A DNA stretch of 6,271 nt from Acetobacteraceae bacterium (GTDB lineage Bacteria; Pseudomonadota; Alphaproteobacteria; Acetobacterales; Acetobacteraceae), in the NCBI GenBank assembly GCA_947462945.1, contig CANHTE010000091.1:1-6271 (forward strand), written 5' to 3'. This document shows, in pieces, positions 1 through 6,271 of the stretch. Under the pieces are notes generated by a model. It saw only the letters and a program-made list of their open reading frames with translations, did no database searches and was not told the origin of the DNA. The position numbers were made by a program, and so were the translations under genes. Position 1 is the first letter of the stretch; the number at the start of each line of letters is the position of its first letter.

Positions 1-661
1 CACCGCCCTTGGCCCAGAGGTTCAGCGCGTTTTCCAGCGCCCAATTGCCCATGGACTGCGCCAGCAGGAACACCCGCCCGCCGCGTCGCCGCACCTTGGT
101 GATGGCGGGGCGCAGCCGGTCCAGGAAGCTCACGATATCGGCGGCGGAGGCGGCGGCGGCCTTCTGGTCATCGAGATAGGCTTTGGCGAAAGGGGAGGCC
201 GTGATGCCCAGTATCTTCAAGCCGAAGGTCAGCGGCCCCATCGCCAAGCCGCCAATGATATCCTTCGGGTCAACTGCGAGGCCACGCGAGGGCCAGGAAA
301 ACGAGACCACGCTGCAATCCGCGGCCGCAATGCCGGAAGCCGCCAGGAATTCCCGGTTGAAGGCTGCGCGGGTGATGCTGTCGGTGAAGCTGTTGGCGAA
401 GCCGTGGATGAAGATCAGCAGGTTGCGGCCGGAGGTGAGGTCATCCTGCACGGCCGCGCCGAAATCATCCGCCTCCACGCCTTGGATGCTGGAGAGGCGC
501 CCGGATGCTAGGCGGGGCAAATCCGTGGCTTCGATGAAGGCCATGCCATGGGTGACGCTGCCGGGCAGCCCGGCTTCATCGGCCTCACCGGCATAATGGC
601 CGGGCTGGGTGCCATCACCGGAGCGCTGGCGGTTGGTGGCGAAATAGACGGTGCTGTTCAT
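1..661 (-). CDS. Alpha/beta hydrolase, DUF900 type (partial, 3' end outside window)
   Basis: Reading back from an ATG at 661, an open frame of 220 codons runs off the left edge. It resembles the DUF900 (PF05990) serine-hydrolase-like family: an N-terminal strand typical of the family (STVYFATNR, residues 3-11), the oxyanion-type HGF (86-88) in LLIFIHGFANSF, the FSWPSRG motif (121-127), and the nucleophile elbow AQSMGN (201-206) with Ser203 as likely nucleophile. The elbow has Ala where the classic GxSxG has Gly, as DUF900 members often do (AHSMGN). The Asp and His of the triad would lie in the missing part. About 34 residues separate PSRG from the YLDDQKAAAAS stretch (162-172), longer than I expect. 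An in-frame TGA 33 bp upstream leaves this ATG as the clear start; the Shine-Dalgarno is weak. It begins 33 bp after the last chrA stop, so it is probably the operon's distal gene. The substrate cannot be told; no signal peptide is seen, so it is likely cytoplasmic. Confidence 0.85.
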   Translation of the reverse strand, partial: MNSTVYFATNRQRSGDGTQPGHYAGEADEAGLPGSVTHGMAFIEATDLPRLASGRLSSIQGVEADDFGAAVQDDLTSGRNLLIFIHGFANSFTDSITRAAFNREFLAASGIAAADCSVVSFSWPSRGLAVDPKDIIGGLAMGPLTFGLKILGITASPFAKAYLDDQKAAAASAADIVSFLDRLRPAITKVRRRGGRVFLLAQSMGNWALENALNLWAKGG

Positions 662-694
662 GGGCCATAACCTGGCATGGAATTGTGCCGCGAG

Positions 695-1225
695 TCAGCG
701 TAAAAATACCGCCCCCAGCACGGCGCCGGCCGCCAGCACCCAAAGCGGGCTGCGCTTGCTGCGCCAGACGAACAAGGTACTGCCCACCGAGATGGCCACG
801 GCCAGTGGGGCTTCCGCCGCGCCCTGCGCCAGCAGCAGGCCAGAGGCGGCAATCAGCCCAACCGCGATGGGCACCATCCCCCGCTCAAAGACGCGCATGC
901 CCAGCGCGCCGCTGAGCCGCCCGCGCAGCCGGCAAAATCCGTAAGCCAGGATGGAGGTCGGCCCGCACATGGCCAGCATGGCGGCGAACATCCCGGTGAT
1001 GCCGGCCACATGCCAGCCGAACAGCCCCACCACCATCACATTCGGCCCCGGGGCGGCCTGCGCGAGGGCGTATCGCTTGGAGAAGGCCAACTCATCCATC
1101 CAGCCATGGGTCTCGACCATCAGCCGGTGCATTTCCGGCAGGGCCGCGACCCCGCCCCCCACCGAGAGCAAGGAGATGCCCAGAAAACCCCAGACCAGCG
1201 CAGAGAGATCGCCGTCGTCACTCAT
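695..1225 (-). CDS. chrA: Split chromate-type transporter, C-half (second pair)
   Basis: A 176-residue, strongly hydrophobic protein of the ChrA superfamily (Chromate_transp, PF02417), half the length of classical ~400-residue ChrA. It matches the C-terminal half: GGGVAALPEMHR (23-34), HGWM (40-43), AQAAPGPN (55-62), GWHVAG (70-75), a central VPIAVGLIAASG (118-129) and a closing WRSKRSPLWVLAAG (154-167). About five to six membrane segments are likely. I chose the ATG at 1225, which forms an ATGA overlap with the preceding gene's stop and sits behind a G-rich stretch (GGGGGG); an in-frame start at 1255 would add ten residues deep inside the neighbour. It is a clear paralogue of the gene at 1767-2285. 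In characterised split ChrA systems both halves are needed for chromate efflux, so it probably works as a heterodimer with the product of 1222-1767. Actual substrate here is unproven. Confidence 0.9.
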   Translation of the reverse strand: MSDDGDLSALVWGFLGISLLSVGGGVAALPEMHRLMVETHGWMDELAFSKRYALAQAAPGPNVMVVGLFGWHVAGITGMFAAMLAMCGPTSILAYGFCRLRGRLSGALGMRVFERGMVPIAVGLIAASGLLLAQGAAEAPLAVAISVGSTLFVWRSKRSPLWVLAAGAVLGAVFLR

Positions 1226-1767
1226 GGCCGCCCCCCGCCTTGGCGAAAGGCCCACCAGGCCGCCGCCAGACCAAAGGGCGCGAGGCCCAGCACCACAAAG
1301 GGCAGGGGCGCGCGCAGCAGGGCCAGCGCGAGTGCGGCGACACCCACCGCCAGCAGCGGCAGCGTCGGCTTCAGCTTCACGCCCATCTTGATGGCGGTGC
1401 CCAGCACCATGCCGGCGGCGGCAGCAGCAATGCCGGTCAGCGTGGCGCGCACCAGCGGCAATTGCCCATAGGCGTCATAGAGTGCCGCGATGCCAGCCAG
1501 CAGCGCCATGGGCCCGGCGAAGAGCCCCAAGGCGCAGGCCAGGGCGCCCATCGCACCGCCAAAGCGCACGCCCACGCCGATGGCGGTGTTCAGCGCATTG
1601 GGGCCGGGCAGCACCTGGCCGATGCCCAGGGTCTCGGCATATTCCTGCTCGGTCAGCCAGCCGCGCTTTTCCACCAGCATGTGCCGCGCCCAGGCATTCA
1701 CGCCGCCGAAGCTGGTCAGGCCGATTTGCAGATAGGTGAGGAAAAGCTCGCGGTTGCTGGGGGGCAT
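1222..1767 (-). CDS. chrA: Split chromate-type transporter, N-half (second pair)
   Basis: A 181-residue inner-membrane protein matching the N-terminal half of ChrA: SFGGVNAWARH (19-29), VEKRGWL (32-38), the YAETLGIGQVLPGPN block (43-57), then AAAAAGMVLGTAIKMG (114-129) and several more hydrophobic segments. The likely role is anion transport together with the C-half encoded immediately downstream. The start is the ATG at 1767, whose first base is the last base of the previous stop (TGATG); a TTG one codon earlier is less likely. No Shine-Dalgarno is visible, so translation probably depends on reinitiation after the upstream gene. By eye it shares about half its positions over the first 70 residues with the gene at 2282-2830, including the alanine-run motif and a 20-bp identical DNA stretch, so the two are tandem paralogues. 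The family assignment is firm; chromate as substrate is only the family default. Confidence 0.9.
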   Translation of the reverse strand: MPPSNRELFLTYLQIGLTSFGGVNAWARHMLVEKRGWLTEQEYAETLGIGQVLPGPNALNTAIGVGVRFGGAMGALACALGLFAGPMALLAGIAALYDAYGQLPLVRATLTGIAAAAAGMVLGTAIKMGVKLKPTLPLLAVGVAALALALLRAPLPFVVLGLAPFGLAAAWWAFRQGGGRP

Positions 1768-2285
1768 CAAAGCAGCAGCAAGCCCAGCGCGCCCCCGCCC
1801 GCCAGCACCCAGAGCGGCGAGTATTTCGTGCGCCAGACAAACACGGTGGAAACGCCGATGATGACGAAGCTGAGCAGGTTCGTCCCCGCCGCCTGCGCCA
1901 TGATGACGCCCGAGCCCGCAATCAGCCCGACAGCCAGCGGCACCAGGCCGAATTGCGCGGGTTTCAGCCAGGTATTGCCCCGCAGCCGGTGCGTCAGCCC
2001 CTGCATCCCATAGGCGAGGATCGCGGCGGGCAGCAGCATGCCGATGGTCGCCATCGCCATGCCCGCGGGGCCGGCGATGTGCCAGCCCATCACGGAAGCG
2101 GCCAGGATATTCGGGCCGGGTGCGGCCTGGGCCAGGGCGAAAAGCTGGCTGAAGGTGGCGTCATCCATCCAGCCATGCACCTCCACCACCAGGCGGTGCA
2201 TCTCCGGCAGCACCGCATTGGCGCCGCCAATCGCCAGCAATGAGAGCGTGCCAAAGGCCAGCAGGATTTGCAGCAGCAGCGTCAC
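1767..2285 (-). CDS. chrA: Split chromate-type transporter, C-half (first pair)
   Basis: A 172-residue membrane protein corresponding to the C-terminal half of ChrA. Visible motifs: IGGANAVLPEMHR (19-31), VHGWM (36-40), ALAQAAPGPN (50-59), MGWHIAG (66-72), VPLAVGLIAGSG (115-126) and WRTKYSPLWVLAGG (151-164). The first 20 or so residues form a hydrophobic segment. The GTG start at 2285 forms a GTGA overlap with the stop of the N-half gene upstream; there is no obvious Shine-Dalgarno, which points to translational coupling. It ends in TGA, overlapping the next gene's ATG by one base. The partner is almost certainly the product of 2282-2830. It differs from the second C-half mainly at the N-terminus, in the loop around residues 98-112, and at the extreme C-terminus, where it ends in leucines. 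Confidence 0.9.
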   Translation of the reverse strand: MTLLLQILLAFGTLSLLAIGGANAVLPEMHRLVVEVHGWMDDATFSQLFALAQAAPGPNILAASVMGWHIAGPAGMAMATIGMLLPAAILAYGMQGLTHRLRGNTWLKPAQFGLVPLAVGLIAGSGVIMAQAAGTNLLSFVIIGVSTVFVWRTKYSPLWVLAGGGALGLLLL

Positions 2286-2830
2286 GGCGCGCGCTGCCAG
2301 CTGCGCCGCAGCGAGAGCCAGATGCCCAAGGGCGCCAGCACCACCACGATCAAGGGCAGCGGCAGCCGCAGGAAGGCCGCGCCCGCCACGGCCAGCAACC
2401 CCACCAGGATCAGTTCGGGCGGTGGCCGCAAATTCTGCCCCATCTTGATGGCGGTGCCGATCACCATGCCCGCCGCCGCCGCCGCCACCCCCTGCATGAA
2501 GGGGGCAACGCCCGGCCGCGTGCCGTACAGCTCATACAGGATGGAGAGGATCACCAGGATGCAAAGCGGGCCGATATACAGCCCGCTCGTCGCCAGCAAG
2601 GAGCCCGCCAGCCCATGAAACCGCCGCCCGATCATCACCGAGGCATTGCCCACATTGGGCCCCGGCAGAATCTGGCCCAGGCCCAGAACCTCGGCATAGT
2701 CGCGTTCGGAGAGCCATTTGCGCTCCTCCACGATCACATGGCGGGACCAGGGGCCGACGCCACCAAAGCCGAGCAGGCCGATCTTGGCATAGCCCAGGAA
2801 CAGTTCGATCCGGCCCGGAACCTTATCCAC
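2282..2830 (-). CDS. chrA: Split chromate-type transporter, N-half (first pair)
   Basis: A 182-residue ChrA-family N-half. Motifs: GFGGVGPWSRH (21-31), VEERKWLSERDYAEVLGLGQ (34-53), LPGPN (55-59), a hydrophobic ILVILSILYEL region (91-101), and AAAAAGMVIGTAIKMG (116-131). A basic C-terminal tail (RRSWQR) suggests a cytoplasmic end. The GTG at 2830 is the only plausible start, since the next Met is inside a conserved region. It overlaps the amidohydrolase stop by 8 bp, so the transporter block is translationally tied to that enzyme. Classical ChrA recognises chromate and sulfate, and split pairs act as heteromers; whether this pair moves chromate is unknown. No chrB-like regulatory gene is present in the window. 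Confidence 0.9.
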   Translation of the reverse strand: MDKVPGRIELFLGYAKIGLLGFGGVGPWSRHVIVEERKWLSERDYAEVLGLGQILPGPNVGNASVMIGRRFHGLAGSLLATSGLYIGPLCILVILSILYELYGTRPGVAPFMQGVAAAAAGMVIGTAIKMGQNLRPPPELILVGLLAVAGAAFLRLPLPLIVVVLAPLGIWLSLRRSWQRAP

Positions 2831-4001
2831 GCGGCAGCAGCTGCTCGGTCAGCGTGGCCCAATAGCTGGCGCCGATGGGCAGGATGTCGTCGTTGAAGTC
2901 GTAGAGCGGGTGGTGGACACTCGCCTCATTTCCCGTCTTGGCGCCGCCCAGCATGAGATAGGCGCCGGGCTTGGCGTTCAGCATGAAGGCGAAATCCTCG
3001 GCCCCCATGGTGGGCTTGGGCATATGGGCCACGCGCGCCTCACCCCCCACGGCCAGCGCCGCGCGGCGGGCCAGGCCCGTGCTCTCCACCTCATTCACCG
3101 TGGCGGGATAGGCGCGCAGGAATTCGGCGGTGGCCGTGGCCCCGAAGCTGGCCGCGATGCCGGTGACCAGCGCCTTGAACTTCGCCTCCAGCATGTCCCC
3201 CACCTCGGGCAGGAACCAGCGTGCGGTGCCCAGCATGCGGACACTCTCAGGGATCACGTTGTAGGTATGGCCGCCGCTGATATGGCCGATGGTGATGACG
3301 CCCGCATCGGCCGCATCCAGGTTGCGCGCGACAATGCTCTGCAAGGCCTGCACGATGCTGGCCGCGATGACGATGGGATCATTCCCCTGGAAGGGCAGGG
3401 CGCCATGCGCGCCCTTGCCGGTGATGGTGACCTCCAGATTGGCCACGGCCGCCATGACAGGGCCTTCGCGCCAGGCAAAGGTGCCTTCGGGCATGGCCGG
3501 CCAATTATGCAGGCCGAAGATGCGCTCCATCGGGAAGCGGGTGAACAGGCCTTCTTCGACCATCACGCCGCCGCCGGCCAGGTTTTCCTCGGCCGGTTGG
3601 AAGATCACATAGACGGTGCCGTCGAAATTGCGCGTCTCGGCCAGGTATCGGGCCGCGCCCAGCAGCATGGTCGTGTGGCCGTCATGCCCGCAGGCATGCA
3701 TCTTGCCCGGAATGGTGGAGGCATGCGGCAGGCCGGTCGCTTCCTCGATCGGCAGCGCGTCCATATCGGCGCGCAGGCCGATGGCGCGGCCGGTCTTGCC
3801 GCTGCGGCCATGGATAACGCCGACCACGCCGGTTTTCGCAATGCCGGTCACCACCTCGTCACAGCCGAATGCCCGCAGCTTTTCAGCGACGATTCCGGCG
3901 GTGCGATGCTCCTCGAAGCCGAGTTCGGGATGCATGTGGAAATCGCGGCGCCACTCCGTCATTTCGGCATGGAAATCGGCGATGCGGTTGATGATGGGCA
4001 T
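2823..4001 (-). CDS. M20 family metallo-amidohydrolase (hippurate hydrolase-like)
   Basis: A complete 392-residue protein, the usual length for the M20D amidohydrolase branch (hippurate, N-acetyl- and IAA-amino-acid hydrolases). It would cleave an amide bond releasing a carboxylic acid and an amino compound. The metal site is intact: HACGHDGH (102-109; Cys104 and His106 likely ligands), PAEEN (136-140; Glu138 catalytic, Glu139 ligand), His165 in GLHNWP, and the C-terminal His363/His364 in VHHPLYDFND. The dimerisation domain is marked by GKGAHGALP (195-203) and the YNVIPE signature (247-252). It starts with ATG at 4001 behind AGGAG, spacer six bases. It follows the SDR-like gene by 18 bp and overlaps the first transporter gene by 8 bp. 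No signal peptide, so cytoplasmic. The exact acyl or amino substrate cannot be read from sequence. Confidence 0.93.
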   Translation of the reverse strand: MPIINRIADFHAEMTEWRRDFHMHPELGFEEHRTAGIVAEKLRAFGCDEVVTGIAKTGVVGVIHGRSGKTGRAIGLRADMDALPIEEATGLPHASTIPGKMHACGHDGHTTMLLGAARYLAETRNFDGTVYVIFQPAEENLAGGGVMVEEGLFTRFPMERIFGLHNWPAMPEGTFAWREGPVMAAVANLEVTITGKGAHGALPFQGNDPIVIAASIVQALQSIVARNLDAADAGVITIGHISGGHTYNVIPESVRMLGTARWFLPEVGDMLEAKFKALVTGIAASFGATATAEFLRAYPATVNEVESTGLARRAALAVGGEARVAHMPKPTMGAEDFAFMLNAKPGAYLMLGGAKTGNEASVHHPLYDFNDDILPIGASYWATLTEQLLPRG

Positions 4002-4007
4002 GAAGGA

Positions 4008-4012
4008 CTCCT
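4008..4012 (-). promoter_or_regulatory. Shine-Dalgarno of the M20 amidohydrolase gene
   Basis: The minus strand reads AGGAG, six bases before the ATG at 4001, within the 18-bp gap after the preceding stop codon. It is the only strong Shine-Dalgarno in the window and confirms the M20 start. Confidence 0.8.
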
Positions 4013-4019
4013 GTTGCCG

Positions 4020-4862
4020 TCAAGCAAACGTCCGCTTGAGGCCTTCGGCAAGGGGGATGGGATGAACGCCAAGCAAATCCCGCATCGCGGTGATGTCGAA
4101 TGCCTTGTCCTCAGTGAGGCGGCGGATCTCATCGGCGCCGATGCGCGGCAGGAAGGGCAGGGCGCGCGTCAGCGGGCTGGCCGCCATCAGCAGGCTGGCC
4201 GGCAGCGGCAGCACGGCACGCGGCGCGATGGCGGCGGCACGCGCCACCTCCGCACAAAATGCGCGATAGGCCAGCGGCTCGGGGCCCGCGATGATGATCA
4301 CCTCGGCCGTCGAATTGGGGCGGGCTGCCGCAGCGAGCAGGCAGCGCGTCACATCCGCCTGATGGATGGGCTGCACAAGGGCGGCCCCGCCACCCGGCAA
4401 GGGCAGGAAGGGCAGGCGGCGCATCAGGGCCGCCAGGCGCTGCACATTATCCTCGCCCTCCGCCCCATAGATCATGGTGGGATGCAGCATGTATCCTGCC
4501 CGCCCGCTGGCGAGGAAAGCGGCCTCACCCGCGCGCACGCCATCGCCATGCGCATCGGGCCAGCGCGAATGGCGCCGGGTGCTGCCCATGAAAACGAAGC
4601 GCGCCTCATCCGGTGCGGCGGCGAGGATGGCCGGGATGTGCCGCGCATGCGCGCAGGAGATGATGGTGGTGGCCCCGGCCAGGGCCGCCCGCAAAGCGGT
4701 GCCCTCCTTCAGATCCGCCACCGCGCAGGGGGCATCAATCCCCAGCGCCGCCCATTTCGCCGCATCGCGCACCACGGCACGAAACGGCTGGCCGAGCGCG
4801 CGGCAGAGCGTAACGCCGGAGCGCCCCGAGGCGCCGATGATGGCGAATTGTTCAGCCACCAT
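4020..4862 (-). CDS. NAD(P)-binding atypical SDR / epimerase-like protein
   Basis: A 280-residue Rossmann-fold protein of the atypical short-chain dehydrogenase/reductase group. The N-terminal strand leads into the dinucleotide loop GASGRSG (10-16), followed by VVRDAAK (30-36), the acidic AD (49-50) and the substrate-side region FMGSTRRHSR (91-100). The HPTMIYGAEGEDN stretch (127-139) matches the RPTMIYG-type motif of UDP-sugar-epimerase-like and NDUFA9-like members, and is followed by PLPGGGAALVQPIHQADV (154-171). The active-site YxxxK of classical SDRs is not evident, so catalysis is uncertain; it may be an epimerase, reductase or cofactor-binding protein. I chose ATG at 4862, since the in-frame ATG at 4892 would overlap the dehydratase by 41 bp. 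The chosen start gives an 11-bp overlap, with little Shine-Dalgarno signal, suggesting coupling to the dehydratase. Confidence 0.82.
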   Translation of the reverse strand: MVAEQFAIIGASGRSGVTLCRALGQPFRAVVRDAAKWAALGIDAPCAVADLKEGTALRAALAGATTIISCAHARHIPAILAAAPDEARFVFMGSTRRHSRWPDAHGDGVRAGEAAFLASGRAGYMLHPTMIYGAEGEDNVQRLAALMRRLPFLPLPGGGAALVQPIHQADVTRCLLAAAARPNSTAEVIIIAGPEPLAYRAFCAEVARAAAIAPRAVLPLPASLLMAASPLTRALPFLPRIGADEIRRLTEDKAFDITAMRDLLGVHPIPLAEGLKRTFA

Positions 4863-6271
4863 CGGCCCGCAGGAAGCGCAGATCGGCCCCATCCGGCGCC
4901 TGCATCACCTGCTCATGCACCAGCCGGTCCCAGCCGCGCTTGGGCGCGGGCGCGGGCGACCACTTGGCCCGCCGGGCGGCCAGCGTGGCCTCATCCACCA
5001 GCAAATCCAGGCTGCGATTCTTGACCGAGAGGCGGATGCGATCCCCCGTCTCGGCAAAGGCGAGCGGCCCGCCGGCCGCGGCCTCGGGCGCGATATGCAG
5101 CACCACCGTGCCGAAGGCCGTGCCGGACATGCGGCAATCGCTCATCCGCACCATGTCCTTCACGCCCGTGCGGCCAAGCTTCTTCGGGATGGGCAAATAG
5201 CCCGCCTCCGGCATGCCGGCCGGCGAGAGCGGGCCGGCATTCTTCAAAATCATGATGGTATTGGCGTCCACCGCCAGGTCATCACGGTCAATGCGCGCGG
5301 CCAAATCCTCGACGCCGTCGAAGACCATGCACTCGGCCTCATGCTCAAAGAGCGATTCGGTGGCGGCGGAGCGCTTGAGGATCGCCCCATCCGGCGCCAG
5401 CGAACCGAACAGCGCCACCAGCCCACCCACGGGTGAGACCGGGTTGTTGCGCGCCTTGATATAGGTGCGGTCCACGAAATGCGTGCCATCGCCGATCCGC
5501 TCGGCCAGGCTGTGGCCATACACATCCTTCGTATCCAGATGCAGCAGGTCCCGGATTTCCCACAGCAGCGCGCGCATGCCGCCGGCGAAGTGGAAATCCT
5601 CCATATAGCCCTCGCCCGTGGGCTTCAGGTCCACCAGAACCGGCGTCTCGTCGCTCATGGCATCGAGCCGCTTGAGGTCCACGCGCAACCCCGCGCGCCC
5701 GGCGATGGCGGCCAGATGCACCAGCGCATTGGTGGAACCGCCCAAGGCCAGCAGGACGCGCATGGCATTCTCCACCGCCTCGATGGTGAGGATTTCGCTG
5801 GGCCGCACCTTCAGGCCCATGGCCAGGCGCCCGGCTTCCTCGGCGATGCGCAGGCGGTCGGCATGCACGGCGGGGGCACTTGCCCCTTCCAGCGGCATGA
5901 AGCCCAGCGTGGCTACCAGGCAGGCCATGGTGCTGGCCGTCCCCATCACGCCGCAGGTGCCGGCAGTGACGGCCAGCGCGTTCTCCACCTCATTGATGCG
6001 CGCCTCGGAAACCTCGCCTGAGCGGTATTTTGCCCAGAAACGCCGGCAATCCGTGCAGGCGGCCATTCGCTCACCCTGGTAGCGATTGGCGCTCATCGGC
6101 CCCGTCACCAGCATGACGGCCGGCACATCGGCCGAGATGGCGGCCATGAGCTGCGCCGGCACCGTCTTGTCGCAACCACCGACCAGCACGACGGAATCCA
6201 TCGGCTGGGCGGCCACCATCGCCTCGGTGTCGAGCGCCATGAGGTTGCGGTAATGCATGGAGCAGGGCGTG
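4852..6271 (-). CDS. IlvD/Edd-family dehydratase (sugar-acid type), partial at 5' end
   Basis: The open frame enters from the right edge; the first Met inside the window (6258) is internal, as T-P-C-S precedes it. About 470 of an expected ~570 residues are present. Numbering from that Met, GGCDKT (27-32) carries a likely [2Fe-2S] Cys29 and the carbamylated Mg-ligand Lys31; GTCGVMG (100-106) carries Cys102, 73 residues later, the same spacing I recall for the cluster cysteines of L-arabinonate dehydratase. The RMSGTAFG motif (376-383) contains the catalytic Ser378, and VVLHIAPEAAAGGPLA (385-400) follows. This, and the RNLMALD and QPMDSVVL stretches, fit the aldonic-acid dehydratases rather than branched-chain IlvD, so the likely reaction is dehydration of a sugar acid to a 2-keto-3-deoxy acid. 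The first cluster Cys lies outside the window. The gene ends in TGA overlapping the next start by 11 bp. Confidence 0.9.
   Translation of the reverse strand, partial: TPCSMHYRNLMALDTEAMVAAQPMDSVVLVGGCDKTVPAQLMAAISADVPAVMLVTGPMSANRYQGERMAACTDCRRFWAKYRSGEVSEARINEVENALAVTAGTCGVMGTASTMACLVATLGFMPLEGASAPAVHADRLRIAEEAGRLAMGLKVRPSEILTIEAVENAMRVLLALGGSTNALVHLAAIAGRAGLRVDLKRLDAMSDETPVLVDLKPTGEGYMEDFHFAGGMRALLWEIRDLLHLDTKDVYGHSLAERIGDGTHFVDRTYIKARNNPVSPVGGLVALFGSLAPDGAILKRSAATESLFEHEAECMVFDGVEDLAARIDRDDLAVDANTIMILKNAGPLSPAGMPEAGYLPIPKKLGRTGVKDMVRMSDCRMSGTAFGTVVLHIAPEAAAGGPLAFAETGDRIRLSVKNRSLDLLVDEATLAARRAKWSPAPAPKRGWDRLVHEQVMQAPDGADLRFLRADGG

Larger units (their letters stand above)
695..2830. repeat. 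Tandem duplication of a two-gene split-chrA unit
   Basis: Unit 1 (2830-1767, 1064 bp) and unit 2 (1767-695, 1073 bp) each encode an N-half then a C-half. Corresponding positions lie about 1.06 kb apart: a 20-bp identical stretch occurs at 1382-1401 and 2439-2458 (both encoding the GTAIKMG region), and a closely matching stretch starts at 1092 and 2161 (encoding the LPEMHR...HGWMD region). Protein similarity is about half of positions by eye, so the duplication is old, not a recent exact copy. There are no flanking repeats or mobile-element genes. Independent acquisition of two related pairs is a weaker alternative. Confidence 0.75.

Noticed and set aside
662..694. Possible terminator or promoter between the last chrA gene and the DUF900 hydrolase
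   Set aside because: The 33-bp gap has no clear inverted repeat, no T-run in the direction of transcription, and no recognisable -35/-10 pair, so read-through within one operon is simpler.
1240..2013. A 257-codon plus-strand open frame opposite the transporter genes
   Set aside because: Low-complexity Gln/Gly/His/Arg composition, no family resemblance, and complete overlap with conserved membrane-protein genes on the other strand.
2472..2489. GCC trinucleotide run as a microsatellite
   Set aside because: It encodes the alanine run of a motif conserved in both N-half transporters (AAAAAGMV), so it is explained by coding and codon bias.
2910..5024. A 704-codon open frame on the plus strand, antisense to the M20, SDR-like and dehydratase genes
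   Set aside because: Its protein is rich in Arg, Gly, His, Gln and Ala with no recognisable domain, and it lies entirely opposite genes with intact catalytic motifs. Long antisense frames are an expected by-product of very GC-rich codon use.
6262..6270. TPC motif at the right edge as the first iron-sulfur cysteine of the dehydratase
   Set aside because: It sits about 31 residues before the GGCDK cysteine. From the remembered spacing in arabinonate dehydratase (~68 residues), the first ligand should lie further upstream, outside the window; this position is normally PTS in the sugar-acid group.

Overview
The window reads as one compact operon on the minus strand. It is very GC-rich, with G/C-dominated third codon positions, and gene content and protein style resemble an alphaproteobacterium, perhaps a Roseomonas-like Acetobacteraceae. 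The lineage is an inference from style, not from a marker gene. Every real gene is on the minus strand, so transcription runs from position 6271 toward 1. Only two gaps separate genes (33 bp at 662-694 and 18 bp at 4002-4019); neither holds a visible terminator or promoter, and no stretch over 300 bases lacks a gene. The promoter must lie beyond position 6271.

In transcription order: (1) the C-terminal ~470 residues of an IlvD/Edd-family dehydratase of the sugar-acid dehydratase type (5' end outside the window); (2) an atypical short-chain dehydrogenase-like NAD(P)-binding protein, overlapping it by 11 bp; (3) a complete M20-family metallo-amidohydrolase with the only clear Shine-Dalgarno site; (4-7) four consecutive half-length ChrA-type membrane proteins, arranged N-half, C-half, N-half, C-half and joined by start/stop overlaps of 1-4 bp, the first also overlapping the amidohydrolase by 8 bp; (8) the first 220 residues of a DUF900-type alpha/beta hydrolase running off the left edge.

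The soluble enzymes suggest catabolism of an organic acid or an N-acylated compound: dehydration of a polyhydroxy acid, a redox or epimerisation-like step, and amide hydrolysis. The transporter block is a tandem duplication of a split chromate-transporter pair. No chrB-type regulator or chromate reductase lies in the window, and the transporters are translationally tied to a hydrolase. This makes a substrate other than chromate, such as an organic or inorganic anion linked to the enzymes, a reasonable but unproven idea. The tandem paired transporter block in this setting is the most unusual thing here; I see no CRISPR array, insertion sequence, RNA gene or defence system.
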